Notes: generated from the letters alone by a model not told the origin. 10,042 nucleotides of DNA from Actinomycetes bacterium (GCA_021827225.1 JAKAXG010000096.1:1-10042), one strand, 5' to 3'. Counted from the first letter of the stretch, positions 1 through 5,389 are shown. Translations and numbers: made by a program.

Positions 1-262
1 CCTTGGCCGGGTCCATCGGGTCCCGGGGGACGGCGATGGTGGCGCACTGGTAGCCCTTCGGGCCGTCGCTGCCGTTGCAGGCCGCCCAGTGGACGGCGGC
101 CGCCGCTCCCCCGCCCGTCGTCGCCGGGCCGGGGGACGACGACGGGGGCGGCGAGGTGCTCGACGGGACGGCCCGGGGCCGGGCGGAGGAACCGCAGCCG
201 GCGATGAGCAGGACGGAGAGGGCCAGCGCCGCCGCTCGCGCCCGGCCGGAAGCTCGCTTCAT
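1..262 (-). CDS. Exported lipoprotein, probable TAP-like alpha/beta hydrolase (N-terminal part)
   Basis: This minus-strand frame starts at ATG 262-260 and stays open to the left window edge, so only the first 87 codons are visible. The N-terminus is a lipoprotein signal peptide: MKRASGRARAAA, then a hydrophobic stretch ending in the lipobox LIAGC, with the lipidated Cys at residue 23. A Ser/Pro/Thr-rich spacer follows (residues about 24-55). The first folded segment contains VHWAACNGSDGPKGYQCATI and then AVPRDPMDP. A Trp-x2-Cys, a second Cys about ten residues on and a V-P-x-D-x-x-x-P strand are typical of the N-terminus of secreted tripeptidyl-aminopeptidase-like hydrolases (S33/TAP-like) of Actinobacteria. 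The nucleophile region lies outside the window, so the enzyme call is inference from the N-terminal pattern; the lipoprotein call is directly visible. The gene is divergent from the M20 dipeptidase, so the pair could link external and internal peptide breakdown. Confidence 0.68.
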   Translation of the reverse strand, partial: MKRASGRARAAALALSVLLIAGCGSSARPRAVPSSTSPPPSSSPGPATTGGGAAAAVHWAACNGSDGPKGYQCATIAVPRDPMDPAK

Positions 263-272
263 TACCCGGGGG

Positions 273-278
273 ACACTA
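273..278 (-). promoter_or_regulatory. Candidate -10 element for the lipoprotein gene
   Basis: On the minus strand TAGTGT fits the actinobacterial TANNNT consensus. It ends 10 nt before the ATG at 262, so transcription would start only a few nucleotides before the start codon (near-leaderless). I see no clear -35 hexamer. No Shine-Dalgarno sequence precedes the ATG, which agrees with a leaderless mRNA. Confidence 0.35.
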
Positions 279-335
279 TTCGCCGCGAGGCGCCACCGAG
301 CCGCGGCGGGCCCGCTGAGAGCCGGGACAGGCTGT

Positions 336-341
336 TACGGT
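336..341 (+). promoter_or_regulatory. Candidate leaderless-promoter -10 for the M20 dipeptidase
   Basis: TACGGT (TANNNT type) is followed by six bases and then ATG 348. That spacing puts the transcription start on the A of the start codon. There is no Shine-Dalgarno sequence at a usable distance: the GGGA before the ATG directly abuts it. This supports 348 as the true start rather than any upstream in-frame codon. Confidence 0.42.
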
Positions 342-347
342 GCGGGA

Positions 348-1724
348 ATGCCCGATCCCGCCCTGGCGCCGTTCCTGTCCGCCGAGCGCGACCGCATCGT
401 AGAGACCCTCTTCGAGTGGCTGCGCATCCCGTCGATCTCCGCCGACCCGGGCCACGCCGCCGACGTGCGCCGCTCCGCGGAGTTCTGCGCCGGCCTCATG
501 CGCGCCGCCGGCCTGGACAACGTCACGCTGCTGGAGACCCCGGGCCTGCCCGCCGTGTACGGCGACTGGTGCCACGCCGGCCCCGACGCCCCCACCGTCT
601 TGGTGTACGGCCACCACGACGTGCAGCCGGTGGACCCGCTCGACGAGTGGACCAGCCCGCCGTTCGAGCCGGTCATCGTGGACGGGGAGTGCCGGGCCCG
701 GGGGGCCATCGACGACAAGGGCCAGACCCTCTACCAGATCGAGGCGGCCCGGGGCCTGCTCGCCGCCGGCGGCCGGCTGCCGGTGAACCTCAAGTTCCTG
801 ATCGAGGGCGAGGAGGAGGTGGGCAGCGCCAACTTCGAGGATCTCCTGGAGCGGGAGTCGGCCCGGCTGGCGTGCGACATCGTCGTGGTCTCCGACACCG
901 GCATGATCAGCCCCGAGGTGCCCTCGACGACCGTCGGGATGCGGGGTCTGGTCGCGTTCGACGTGGCGCTGCGCACCGCCTCGATCGATCTGCACAGCGG
1001 CATGTGGGGCGGGACGGTCCCCAACGCCGCCCTGGTCGCCGCCCGGCTGGTGTCCGCCCTGCACGACGGATCCGGCCGGGTGACCCTGCCCGGCTTCTAC
1101 GACCGGGTCCGCAACCTGTCGCCGGTGGAGAAGTCCTCCCTGGACGCCCAGCCCTTCGACGAGGCGGACTTCCGCGCCGCCGCCGGCGGGGTCCCCTACC
1201 TGGAGGGCGAGGCCGGCTTCAGCCCCCTCGAGCGGGTCGGGGTGCGCCCCACCGCCGAGGTGGTGGGCCTGCACAGCGGCTACGGCGGGCCGGGCATCAA
1301 GACCATCGTCCCGGCCACCGCCGGGTTCAAGGTGGCGTTCCGCCTGGTGCCCGACCAGCGTCCCGAGGACGTGGAGCCGGCGTTCCGGGCGTGGCTGGCC
1401 GAGCGGGTGCCGGCCGGCGTAGAGGTCGCCGTCACCCCGGAGGGCGGCGTGGCCCCGGCGCTCACCCCGGTCGACCACCCGGCGGTCGGCGCGCTCAGCC
1501 GGACCATCGCCGGTATCTGGGGCAGGCCGCCGCTGTTCACCCGCGAGGGCGGCAGCGGGCCGGAGGAGGCTCTCGGGCGGGTCCTGGCGGCACCGGTCCT
1601 GTTCCTCGGGGTGGGCCTGCCCGGTGACCGCATCCACGCCCCGAACGAGCGGATGGTCATGGACCAGTTCTGGAAGGGCCTGCTGGCGGCCGGCGAGCTG
1701 CTGCTCGAGCTGGGGGGCCGGTGA
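348..1724 (+). CDS. M20 family metallodipeptidase
   Basis: A 458-residue cytoplasmic zinc peptidase of the M20 (carnosine dipeptidase/ArgE/DapE-like) family, full length for the dipeptidase branch. All key motifs are present. VYGHHDVQP (residues 86-94) holds metal ligands His89 and Asp91. RGAIDDKG (118-125) holds the bridging Asp122. EGEEEVGS (153-160) holds the catalytic/metal Glu pair 156-157. VSDTGM (181-186) holds metal ligand Asp183. LHSGMWGG (215-222) is the His that reaches across the dimer. DRIHAPNE (427-434) holds the last metal His430. REGGSGP (399-405) is the substrate-binding loop. The family hydrolyses dipeptides or related N-acyl amino acids; the exact substrate cannot be read from sequence. 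Start ATG 348 is preferred: it gives the family N-terminus and sits behind a leaderless -10, whereas the open frame upstream to 75 encodes arbitrary Ala/Pro/Arg-rich sequence antisense to the lipoprotein. It overlaps the next gene by 4 nt. Confidence 0.95.
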   Translation: MPDPALAPFLSAERDRIVETLFEWLRIPSISADPGHAADVRRSAEFCAGLMRAAGLDNVTLLETPGLPAVYGDWCHAGPDAPTVLVYGHHDVQPVDPLDEWTSPPFEPVIVDGECRARGAIDDKGQTLYQIEAARGLLAAGGRLPVNLKFLIEGEEEVGSANFEDLLERESARLACDIVVVSDTGMISPEVPSTTVGMRGLVAFDVALRTASIDLHSGMWGGTVPNAALVAARLVSALHDGSGRVTLPGFYDRVRNLSPVEKSSLDAQPFDEADFRAAAGGVPYLEGEAGFSPLERVGVRPTAEVVGLHSGYGGPGIKTIVPATAGFKVAFRLVPDQRPEDVEPAFRAWLAERVPAGVEVAVTPEGGVAPALTPVDHPAVGALSRTIAGIWGRPPLFTREGGSGPEEALGRVLAAPVLFLGVGLPGDRIHAPNERMVMDQFWKGLLAAGELLLELGGR

Positions 1725-2455
1725 GCGCCCCCATCCCGGCCGACGCCCACGAGTGGGTCAGCTTCGACGACCCCGACGAGCTGCGGACCTGGGTGTTCGA
1801 CGTCACCTTCCTGCTGTCGCGCTGGGAGTGCATCTTCGGCCGGGGATGCCAGGGGGTGCTGACCGGCCCGGCCCCCGAGCTCGAACAGGGCTGCTGCTCC
1901 TACGGCGCCCACTTCACCGACGACGCCGACGTGGCCCGCGTCGAGAAGGCGGCCCGCAGGCTGAAGGCGGCGGATTGGCAGTTCGCCAGGGAGGGCAAGC
2001 GGAACGGGGTGGTCACCACCGAGGCGGACGGCACCCGCATCACCCGCCTGGTCGACGACGCCTGCATCTTCTTGAACCGCCCGGGCTTCCCCACCGGGGC
2101 CGGCTGCGCCCTGCACCAGGCCGCCGTCCGCCAGGGTCGCGAGCCGCTGGAGCTCAAGCCGGACGTGTGCTGGCAGCTACCGCTGCGGAGGGAGGACACC
2201 ACCGCCGACGACGGGCGGGTGTGGTCCCGGGTCACCCAGTGGGACCGCCGGCACTGGGGCGGTGGCGGGGAGGAGTTCCACTGGTGGTGCACCGAGGCCC
2301 CGGAGGCCTTCCACGGCCGCCGGCCGGTCTACCAGGCCATGGCCGCCGAGCTGCGGGCCATCGCCGGTGACGCCGTGTACAGCCGCCTGTCCGCCTATCT
2401 CGACTCCAGGAGAAAGGGCCGGGTCCCGCTCCCCCACCCCGCCGTGCGGCGGTGA
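1721..2455 (+). CDS. YkgJ-like Cys-rich (metal-cluster) protein, uncharacterised
   Basis: A 244-residue soluble protein starting at GTG 1721 inside the end of the dipeptidase gene (GTGA overlap), so translation is probably coupled. It has eight Cys: 37, 43, 58, 59, 115, 129, 150 and 190. The pattern is CIFGRGC, then GCCSYGAHF (57-65), then ACIFLNRPG (114-122), AGCALHQAA (127-135), KPDVCWQLPL (146-155) and HWWC (187-190). The CC pair, the C-x-F-L segment, the G-C-x-L-H segment and the x-P-x-x-C-x-x-x-P segment, in this order, resemble the zinc/iron-chelating YkgJ domain, where the cysteines hold a metal or Fe-S cluster. The assignment rests on Cys spacing, so it is family-level and tentative. 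The C-terminal third (about 196-244) is charged and has no recognised motif. No signal peptide or membrane segment is seen. Function is unknown; pairing with a peptidase is the only clue. Confidence 0.75.
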   Translation: MSAPIPADAHEWVSFDDPDELRTWVFDVTFLLSRWECIFGRGCQGVLTGPAPELEQGCCSYGAHFTDDADVARVEKAARRLKAADWQFAREGKRNGVVTTEADGTRITRLVDDACIFLNRPGFPTGAGCALHQAAVRQGREPLELKPDVCWQLPLRREDTTADDGRVWSRVTQWDRRHWGGGGEEFHWWCTEAPEAFHGRRPVYQAMAAELRAIAGDAVYSRLSAYLDSRRKGRVPLPHPAVRR

Positions 2456-2477
2456 CGGCCGCCGCTCCCGAGGGCCC

Positions 2478-2660
2478 TCAGGCCCGGTGAGGCTCCGGGT
2501 CGGAGAACTCGTCGTCGTCCAGGTCCTCCATGGCCAGGCACCAGCTGGCGTGCTCGGCGCCCGGCTCGGCACCGCATTCGGCGCACGGCTCCACGTTCTC
2601 CTCGGTAAGCCGCTTCAGAGCACGCGCTTCCTCGAAACGCCGATGCCGTCCCTTTTTCAC
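2478..2660 (-). CDS. Small Cys2HisCys putative zinc-finger protein
   Basis: A 60-residue hypothetical protein. The N-terminus is strongly basic (MKKGRHRRFEEARALKR), the middle holds CAECGAEPGAEHASWC (C26-x2-C29-x7-H37-x3-C41), and the tail is acidic (EDLDDDEFSDPEP). The Cys/His spacing suits one zinc ion, and the basic arm suggests nucleic-acid or ribosome contact; both are inference. The start is GTG 2660, supported by a GGGAG Shine-Dalgarno at 2672-2668 with 7-nt spacing, one of the few clear ones here. It converges on the YkgJ-like gene with 22 bp between stops, and is divergent from the 72-aa gene. Base composition upstream is less GC-rich than the rest of the window. A frame this short could be chance, but the RBS, promoter, terminator-like hairpin and compositionally sensible protein argue that it is real. 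Confidence 0.72.
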   Translation of the reverse strand: MKKGRHRRFEEARALKRLTEENVEPCAECGAEPGAEHASWCLAMEDLDDDEFSDPEPHRA

Positions 2661-2667
2661 CCTAAAG

Positions 2668-2672
2668 CTCCC
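2668..2672 (-). promoter_or_regulatory. Shine-Dalgarno of the small zinc-finger gene
   Basis: GGGAG on the minus strand, separated by 7 nt from GTG 2660. It fixes the start codon of the 60-aa gene and contrasts with the several genes in this window that lack an SD. Confidence 0.55.
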
Positions 2673-2681
2673 GTTGGTCGA

Positions 2682-2703
2682 GAAAAAGCCACGAGCGCGT
2701 GGC
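2682..2703 (-). terminator. Hairpin plus T-tract, minus strand (terminator or leader stem)
   Basis: On the minus strand GCCACG-CGCT-CGTGGC forms a perfect 6-bp stem with a 4-nt loop (2703-2688), followed at once by TTTTTC (2687-2682). This is the only textbook intrinsic-terminator shape in the window. It lies upstream of the 60-aa gene and downstream (on the same strand) of RNase D, so it could stop RNase D read-through that runs antisense to the 72-aa gene. If the TACAAT promoter at 2717-2712 is used, however, the stem lies at the very 5' end of the 60-aa mRNA and may protect or regulate it. The two roles are not exclusive. Confidence 0.5.
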
Positions 2704-2711
2704 GGTTGCTC

Positions 2712-2717
2712 ATTGTA
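2712..2717 (-). promoter_or_regulatory. Candidate -10 element (TACAAT) for the small zinc-finger gene
   Basis: TACAAT on the minus strand matches TATAAT at five of six positions and is the best -10 match in the window. Transcription would start near 2705, giving a leader of about 45 nt that opens with the hairpin at 2703-2688 and carries the SD. No good -35 hexamer is seen; that region overlaps the plus-strand -10 at 2732-2737. Confidence 0.45.
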
Positions 2718-2731
2718 TCGCCGCTTCGCTC

Positions 2732-2737
2732 TAAGGT
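2732..2737 (+). promoter_or_regulatory. Candidate -10 element (TAAGGT) for the 72-aa gene
   Basis: TAAGGT fits TANNNT. The first transcribed base would be about A2744, seven nt after the hexamer, which is the first base of an in-frame ATC. TTGCTC at 2706-2711 is a possible -35 but the spacer is long (20 bp). The element lies 14 bp from the divergent TACAAT box. Confidence 0.4.
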
Positions 2738-2770
2738 AGTTCCATCGCTGAGGATCTAGACATCGATGCC

Positions 2771-2989
2771 ATGATCAAACGCTTCCAGGCGCGCGCCCGG
2801 GCCGTGCGCCAGCGGGGCGTCCCGCCGCTCGAGGGACCGGAACGCAAGCGGTTCATCGACCAGGCGCGCATCGACTTCCAGGACTACGCCATCATCGGCG
2901 ACGCCAGGGGCCGCATCGAAGACGGCGTCCTCACCCTCACCGTCGACCTGCGTCCTCCCGACGGCCAGGACCGCCCCAGCGGCGACTGA
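2771..2989 (+). CDS. Small conserved-looking protein of unknown function
   Basis: A hypothetical protein of 72 residues from ATG 2771: MIKRFQARARAVRQRG, then PPLEGPERKRFIDQ, RIDFQDYAIIGDA, and a C-terminal strand-like segment RIEDGVLTLTVDLRPP. It is soluble, has no Cys, and has a basic helical N-terminus. I recognise no characterised domain; it reads like a conserved actinobacterial small protein but I cannot name a family. The start is uncertain. No SD lies at normal distance from ATG 2771 (GAGGA at 2750-2754 is 16 nt away). The frame is open back to a TAA at 2732, and the codons 2744-2770 read I-A-E-D-L-D-I-D-A, which looks like protein rather than leader. Initiation on ATC 2744 would be leaderless from the TAAGGT box. 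It converges on RNase D with 21 bp between stops. Confidence 0.7.
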   Translation: MIKRFQARARAVRQRGVPPLEGPERKRFIDQARIDFQDYAIIGDARGRIEDGVLTLTVDLRPPDGQDRPSGD

Positions 2990-2990
2990 A

Positions 2991-3003
2991 CCGGCGGGGC
3001 CGG
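2991..3003. terminator. Small GC hairpin between convergent genes
   Basis: CCGGC-GGG-GCCGG gives a perfect 5-bp stem with a 3-nt loop just after the stop of the 72-aa gene and just before (on the plus strand) the stop of RNase D. It could serve as a weak bidirectional terminator. There is no T-tract on either side, so the call rests on position and symmetry only. Confidence 0.28.
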
Positions 3004-3010
3004 CGGCGTC

Positions 3011-4189
3011 CTAGGGCGCCCGGAACGGCCGCCCGGAGGGCTCCTCCAGCACCAGCGACCCGTTGCCGTTGAAGCTGAGCGCGGCGCGCCCCTCCACCAA
3101 GGCGCTGACCGCGCTGGCGACCAGATCGGCCCGCCACCCGTGGGCCAGCCTGGACCCCGGGTCGCCGCGCAGGAACGCCGCCACGTCGCTGCGGGTGGCG
3201 AGCAGCGAGGCGTCGATGCGCTCGTCGCGCGCCAGCTGCGCCACCCAGGCCATGATCAGCGCGACCGGCGCCCGCAGCTCGCGGGGGACCTCGTCGGCGG
3301 GCGGCAGGCACAGCTCCACCGGCGGCAGCTTCCGGCCCCGCTCCACCGCCGCCATGACCTCCTCCACCACCGCCGGCCGCAGATGGCGCCCCTCCAGGCC
3401 CCGGATCTTCACCAGGGCGGCGGCGGACGCCGGCGGGCGGTGGGCGATCGCCTGGACCGCCAAATCGGGCAGCACCGAGCGGATCGGCAGGTCCACCTGC
3501 TGGGCCCGCCGCTCCCGCCAGGCCGCCACCTCCTGGGCCACGCCCCGCGACGAGCCCTTCAAGGATCGGGCGTCGCGCAGCTTCCACCACGCCTTGCGCG
3601 CGTCGGTGGGGCCGTGGGCGCGGATCCGGAGGGACTCGCATTCCTCGTCCGCCCACTCCCGCCGGCCGCTCCGATCGAGGTCGGCGGTGATGGCGTCGGC
3701 CAGGGCCAGGAGGAACTCCACGTCGGCCGCCGCGTAGGCCTTCTGCGAATCGGTCAACGGGCGGACCCGCCAGTCGGTGAGGCGGTCCCCCTTGGCCATG
3801 TCCCGGCCGAGGAACGCCTGCATCAGCGACCCCAGGCTGGCGGAGGCGTGGCCGGCGAAGCCGGCGGCGATCTGGGTGTCGAGCAGCCGGCTGGGCCCCT
3901 GCCCGCAGAACCGCTCGAGGATCTCGAGGTCCTGCTCGGCGGCGTGGGCCACCATGACCCCCGGGCCGGCCAGGATCTCCGCCAGCGGGGCGACGTCGAC
4001 CTCCAGCGGGTCGACCAGGGCCACCTGGGACGGACCTCCCGGCTCGTCGTTCCAGGCGATCTGCAGCAGCGCCAGGGCCGGCCAGTAGGTGCGCTCGCGG
4101 TGGAACTCGGTGTCGAGGGCGTAGCGCTCGGCACCGGCCAGACGGTCGAGCAGTTCCGCGAATTCGGCTTGTCCGACGATCAGACTGAT
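3011..4189 (-). CDS. rnd: Ribonuclease D (3'-5' exoribonuclease with HRDC domain)
   Basis: A 3'-to-5' exoribonuclease of the DEDDy group, which trims tRNA and other stable RNA 3' ends with two metal ions. Numbering from 4189: ExoI motif ALDTEFHRERTYW (24-36) with Asp26 and Glu28; ExoII VAHAAEQDLEIL (80-91) with Asp87; ExoIII YAAADVEFL (152-160) with Tyr152 and Asp156. An HRDC RNA-binding domain follows at about 208-288, with a second helical HRDC-like region at about 302-375. Full length (about 392 aa) for RNase D. The start is problematic. The first canonical start is TTG 4270, which adds 27 unlikely Ser/Pro-rich residues and has no SD. A strong GGAGGAGG (4202-4195) lies inside that extension and points to ATC 4189 (5-nt spacing) or CTG 4183 (11 nt). 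I chose 4189, where family proteins usually begin. Function is firm; the start is not. Confidence 0.93.
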   Translation of the reverse strand: MSLIVGQAEFAELLDRLAGAERYALDTEFHRERTYWPALALLQIAWNDEPGGPSQVALVDPLEVDVAPLAEILAGPGVMVAHAAEQDLEILERFCGQGPSRLLDTQIAAGFAGHASASLGSLMQAFLGRDMAKGDRLTDWRVRPLTDSQKAYAAADVEFLLALADAITADLDRSGRREWADEECESLRIRAHGPTDARKAWWKLRDARSLKGSSRGVAQEVAAWRERRAQQVDLPIRSVLPDLAVQAIAHRPPASAAALVKIRGLEGRHLRPAVVEEVMAAVERGRKLPPVELCLPPADEVPRELRAPVALIMAWVAQLARDERIDASLLATRSDVAAFLRGDPGSRLAHGWRADLVASAVSALVEGRAALSFNGNGSLVLEEPSGRPFRAP

Positions 4190-4194
4190 ACCAA

Positions 4195-4202
4195 CCTCCT
4201 CC
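4195..4202 (-). promoter_or_regulatory. Strong Shine-Dalgarno before the RNase D frame
   Basis: GGAGGAGG on the minus strand is the strongest anti-16S match in the window. The only candidate starts in frame at plausible distance are ATC 4189 (5 nt) and CTG 4183 (11 nt). The nearby TTG at 4194 is out of frame and stops after four codons. A TAGTCT hexamer at about 4215-4210 could be the -10, giving a very short leader that carries this SD. Confidence 0.5.
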
Positions 4203-4313
4203 GGTTCCGAGACTAAGGCACCGCCCCGGTGTAGCGGCGACGAAGGAGGCGGCCGAGCTGCGCTGGACAAGCAGCATACGAGGCCGTTGCCGAACCCGCG
4301 AGCCGACGGGCCG

Positions 4314-4327
4314 GCCGGACCGCCGGC
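4314..4327. terminator. Weak GC hairpin after the flavin reductase gene
   Basis: GCCGG-ACCG-CCGGC forms a 5-bp stem with a 4-nt loop about 8 bases beyond the flavin reductase stop, before the RNase D start region. It has no T-tract and sits in a run of GGCC/CCGG sequence where such stems arise by chance, so it is only a possible terminator. The rest of 4190-4334 shows nothing else beyond the RNase D leader. Confidence 0.2.
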
Positions 4328-4334
4328 GGGCCGT

Positions 4335-4871
4335 TCAGCCGCCGTAGTTCATGCGGGTGTCCTCCATGCGCAGCACCTCGTCGGCCCCCGGGCCGCCGCA
4401 GTCGACGACCTCCCCGAGGAACAGGGTGTGGCTGCCGCAGGGGACCTCCTGGTGGACCCGGCAGTCCAGCCAGGCGACGGCTATGTCCAGGACCGGAGCG
4501 CCGGTGGCCGCCTCGTGCACGGCGAAGCCGGCCAGGTCGGCGGGGTCGCCGCCGTCCTCGAGCGGTTTGACGAACCGGCGCACCGCGGCCCGGTCCGCCC
4601 GAGCCAGCACGTTCAGGGTGAAGACCTGCCCGTCGCGGATCAGCTGGTGGGTCACCGCCGACTCCTCCACGCTGACCGCCAGCAGCTTCGGCTCGGTGGC
4701 CACCTGCGTGGCCCAGTTGAGGGTCATCAGGTTGCGCCGGCCGCCGGCCCGGCTGCCCAGCACGTAGAGCCCGCTCGGCAGCGACCACAGGATCCGCCGG
4801 CGCCGCCGGTCGTACTCGTCGGGGTCCTGGCCGGGGGGTACCGGCCCGACGATCGCTCCGTCGGTTGCCAT
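4335..4871 (-). CDS. Flavin reductase family (FMN-binding split-barrel) protein
   Basis: A 178-residue cytoplasmic protein of the flavin reductase/DIM6-NTAB-like split-barrel family, which binds FMN and often uses NAD(P)H to supply reduced flavin to a partner oxygenase. Visible family features are LPSGLYVLGS (31-40), NLMTLNWATQVATEPKLLAV (47-66, the FMN phosphate/isoalloxazine segment with N-W-x-x-Q-V and E-P), THQLI (74-78), FTLNVLA (84-90), RRFVKPLED (98-106) and the C-terminal RMEDTRMNYGG (168-178). Length is normal for a single-domain member. No partner monooxygenase lies in this window, so the physiological electron acceptor is unknown, and a different FMN- or haem-linked role is possible. 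The start ATG 4871 is preceded by TAGCCT at leaderless distance. The gene lies 24 bp downstream of DUF3151 on the same strand, so read-through from it is also possible. Confidence 0.88.
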   Translation of the reverse strand: MATDGAIVGPVPPGQDPDEYDRRRRRILWSLPSGLYVLGSRAGGRRNLMTLNWATQVATEPKLLAVSVEESAVTHQLIRDGQVFTLNVLARADRAAVRRFVKPLEDGGDPADLAGFAVHEAATGAPVLDIAVAWLDCRVHQEVPCGSHTLFLGEVVDCGGPGADEVLRMEDTRMNYGG

Positions 4872-4878
4872 CTGGCGG

Positions 4879-4884
4879 AGGCTA
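4879..4884 (-). promoter_or_regulatory. Candidate leaderless -10 for the flavin reductase gene
   Basis: TAGCCT on the minus strand, followed by 7 nt and then ATG 4871. No SD precedes the ATG. The box lies in the 24-bp gap after DUF3151, so the gene could have its own promoter despite the close spacing. Confidence 0.4.
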
Positions 4885-4895
4885 CAGCCCCGGCG

Positions 4896-5360
4896 CTAGC
4901 CGGCCGGCGCGTGCAGGCCGGGCGGACCGGCCGGACCCCATTCCGGGTCGAGCTGGCGCAGGAACAGGGCGCACCGCTCCGCCTCCGGGGTCTCCCCGAT
5001 GGCCTCCGCCGAGGCCCGCAACGCCTCCAGCGAGCGCAGGAACCCCCGGTTGGTCTCCTCCCGCCAGCGGACGTAGCCCGATCCCCGCCACCCGGCGGCC
5101 CGCAGGGCGTCGAGTCCCCGGTGGTACCCCACCCGGGCGTAGGCGTAGGCCTCCACCGGGTCGCGCGCCGACTCGGCCAGGCGCCCCCACCCCTCCAGGA
5201 ACGTCGGGTGGGCGGCCACCACCTCGGCCAGGGCGGCCCGCCGCTGGTCGCCGGCCAGGTCCAGGGCGTCGGCCAGCGCGGCCCGGGCGTCGGCCGGACC
5301 GGGGGGCAGCACCGTCTCGGGGGGGCCGGCGGTGAGCGGCACGGTCGGGTCGTTCGTCAT
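4896..5360 (-). CDS. DUF3151 family protein
   Basis: A 154-residue member of DUF3151, an uncharacterised family I know only from Actinobacteria. Recognisable segments are PPETVLPPGPADA (13-25), a helical middle (about 26-66), the signature AYAYARVGYHRGLDALR (71-87) followed by GWRGSG (90-95), NRGFLRSLEALR (104-115), AIGE (120-123) and ERCALFL (128-134) near the end. Length is typical. The helix-rich, Tyr/Arg/His-rich core suggests a binding protein, but no function is established and I do not assign one. There is no signal peptide or membrane segment. The start ATG 5360 is 6 nt after a GACGAT hexamer within the divergent region shared with the HIT-GNAT gene. The flavin reductase gene follows closely downstream. 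Confidence 0.92.
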   Translation of the reverse strand: MTNDPTVPLTAGPPETVLPPGPADARAALADALDLAGDQRRAALAEVVAAHPTFLEGWGRLAESARDPVEAYAYARVGYHRGLDALRAAGWRGSGYVRWREETNRGFLRSLEALRASAEAIGETPEAERCALFLRQLDPEWGPAGPPGLHAPAG

Positions 5361-5365
5361 GCCTG

Positions 5366-5383
5366 CATCGTCGCGCGACGCTG
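5366..5383. promoter_or_regulatory. 18-bp near-palindrome in a divergent promoter
   Basis: CATCGTCGC/GCGACGCTG is an inverted repeat with one mismatched pair (5368/5381) and a perfect 12-bp core, CGTCGCGCGACG (5369-5380). It fills the centre of the 29-bp gap between the DUF3151 and HIT-GNAT starts. The outer parts form mirror-image NANNNT hexamers: GACGAT (5372-5367, minus) lies 6 nt from ATG 5360, and GACGCT (5377-5382, plus) lies 7 nt from GTG 5390. It may be a symmetric divergent promoter, a repressor operator, or both. Short GC palindromes are common in such DNA, so this is moderate evidence. Confidence 0.42.
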
Positions 5384-5389
5384 ACCGCC

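Noticed and set aside
75..347. N-terminal extension of the dipeptidase frame upstream of ATG 348
   Set aside because: It lies antisense to the lipoprotein signal peptide, has arbitrary composition, and the leaderless -10 and family N-terminus support ATG 348.
276..1637. Antisense 453-codon and offset 512-codon frames over the dipeptidase
   Set aside because: No motifs and compositional shadows; the M20 frame has every metal-ligand motif.
2440..2479. Short palindromes (CCGCC-GTGC-GGCGG near 2440-2453; GAGGGCCCTC at 2470-2479) as a bidirectional terminator
   Set aside because: The stems are five base pairs, one has no loop, both overlap coding ends and no T-tract follows. They are not distinguishable from chance in this composition.
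2262..2759. 165-codon plus-strand frame running past the end of the YkgJ-like gene
   Set aside because: It begins inside that gene in another frame, crosses the 60-aa gene antisense and has no RBS or motif.
2937..4277. 446-codon minus-strand frame and 358-codon plus-strand frame (3140-4216) over RNase D
   Set aside because: Both translate to Gly/Arg/Pro-rich or Gln/His-rich sequence, while the RNase D frame holds all DEDDy and HRDC motifs.
4287..5384. 365-codon plus-strand frame opposite flavin reductase and DUF3151
   Set aside because: It spans two confidently identified minus-strand genes and their gap, with low-complexity translation.
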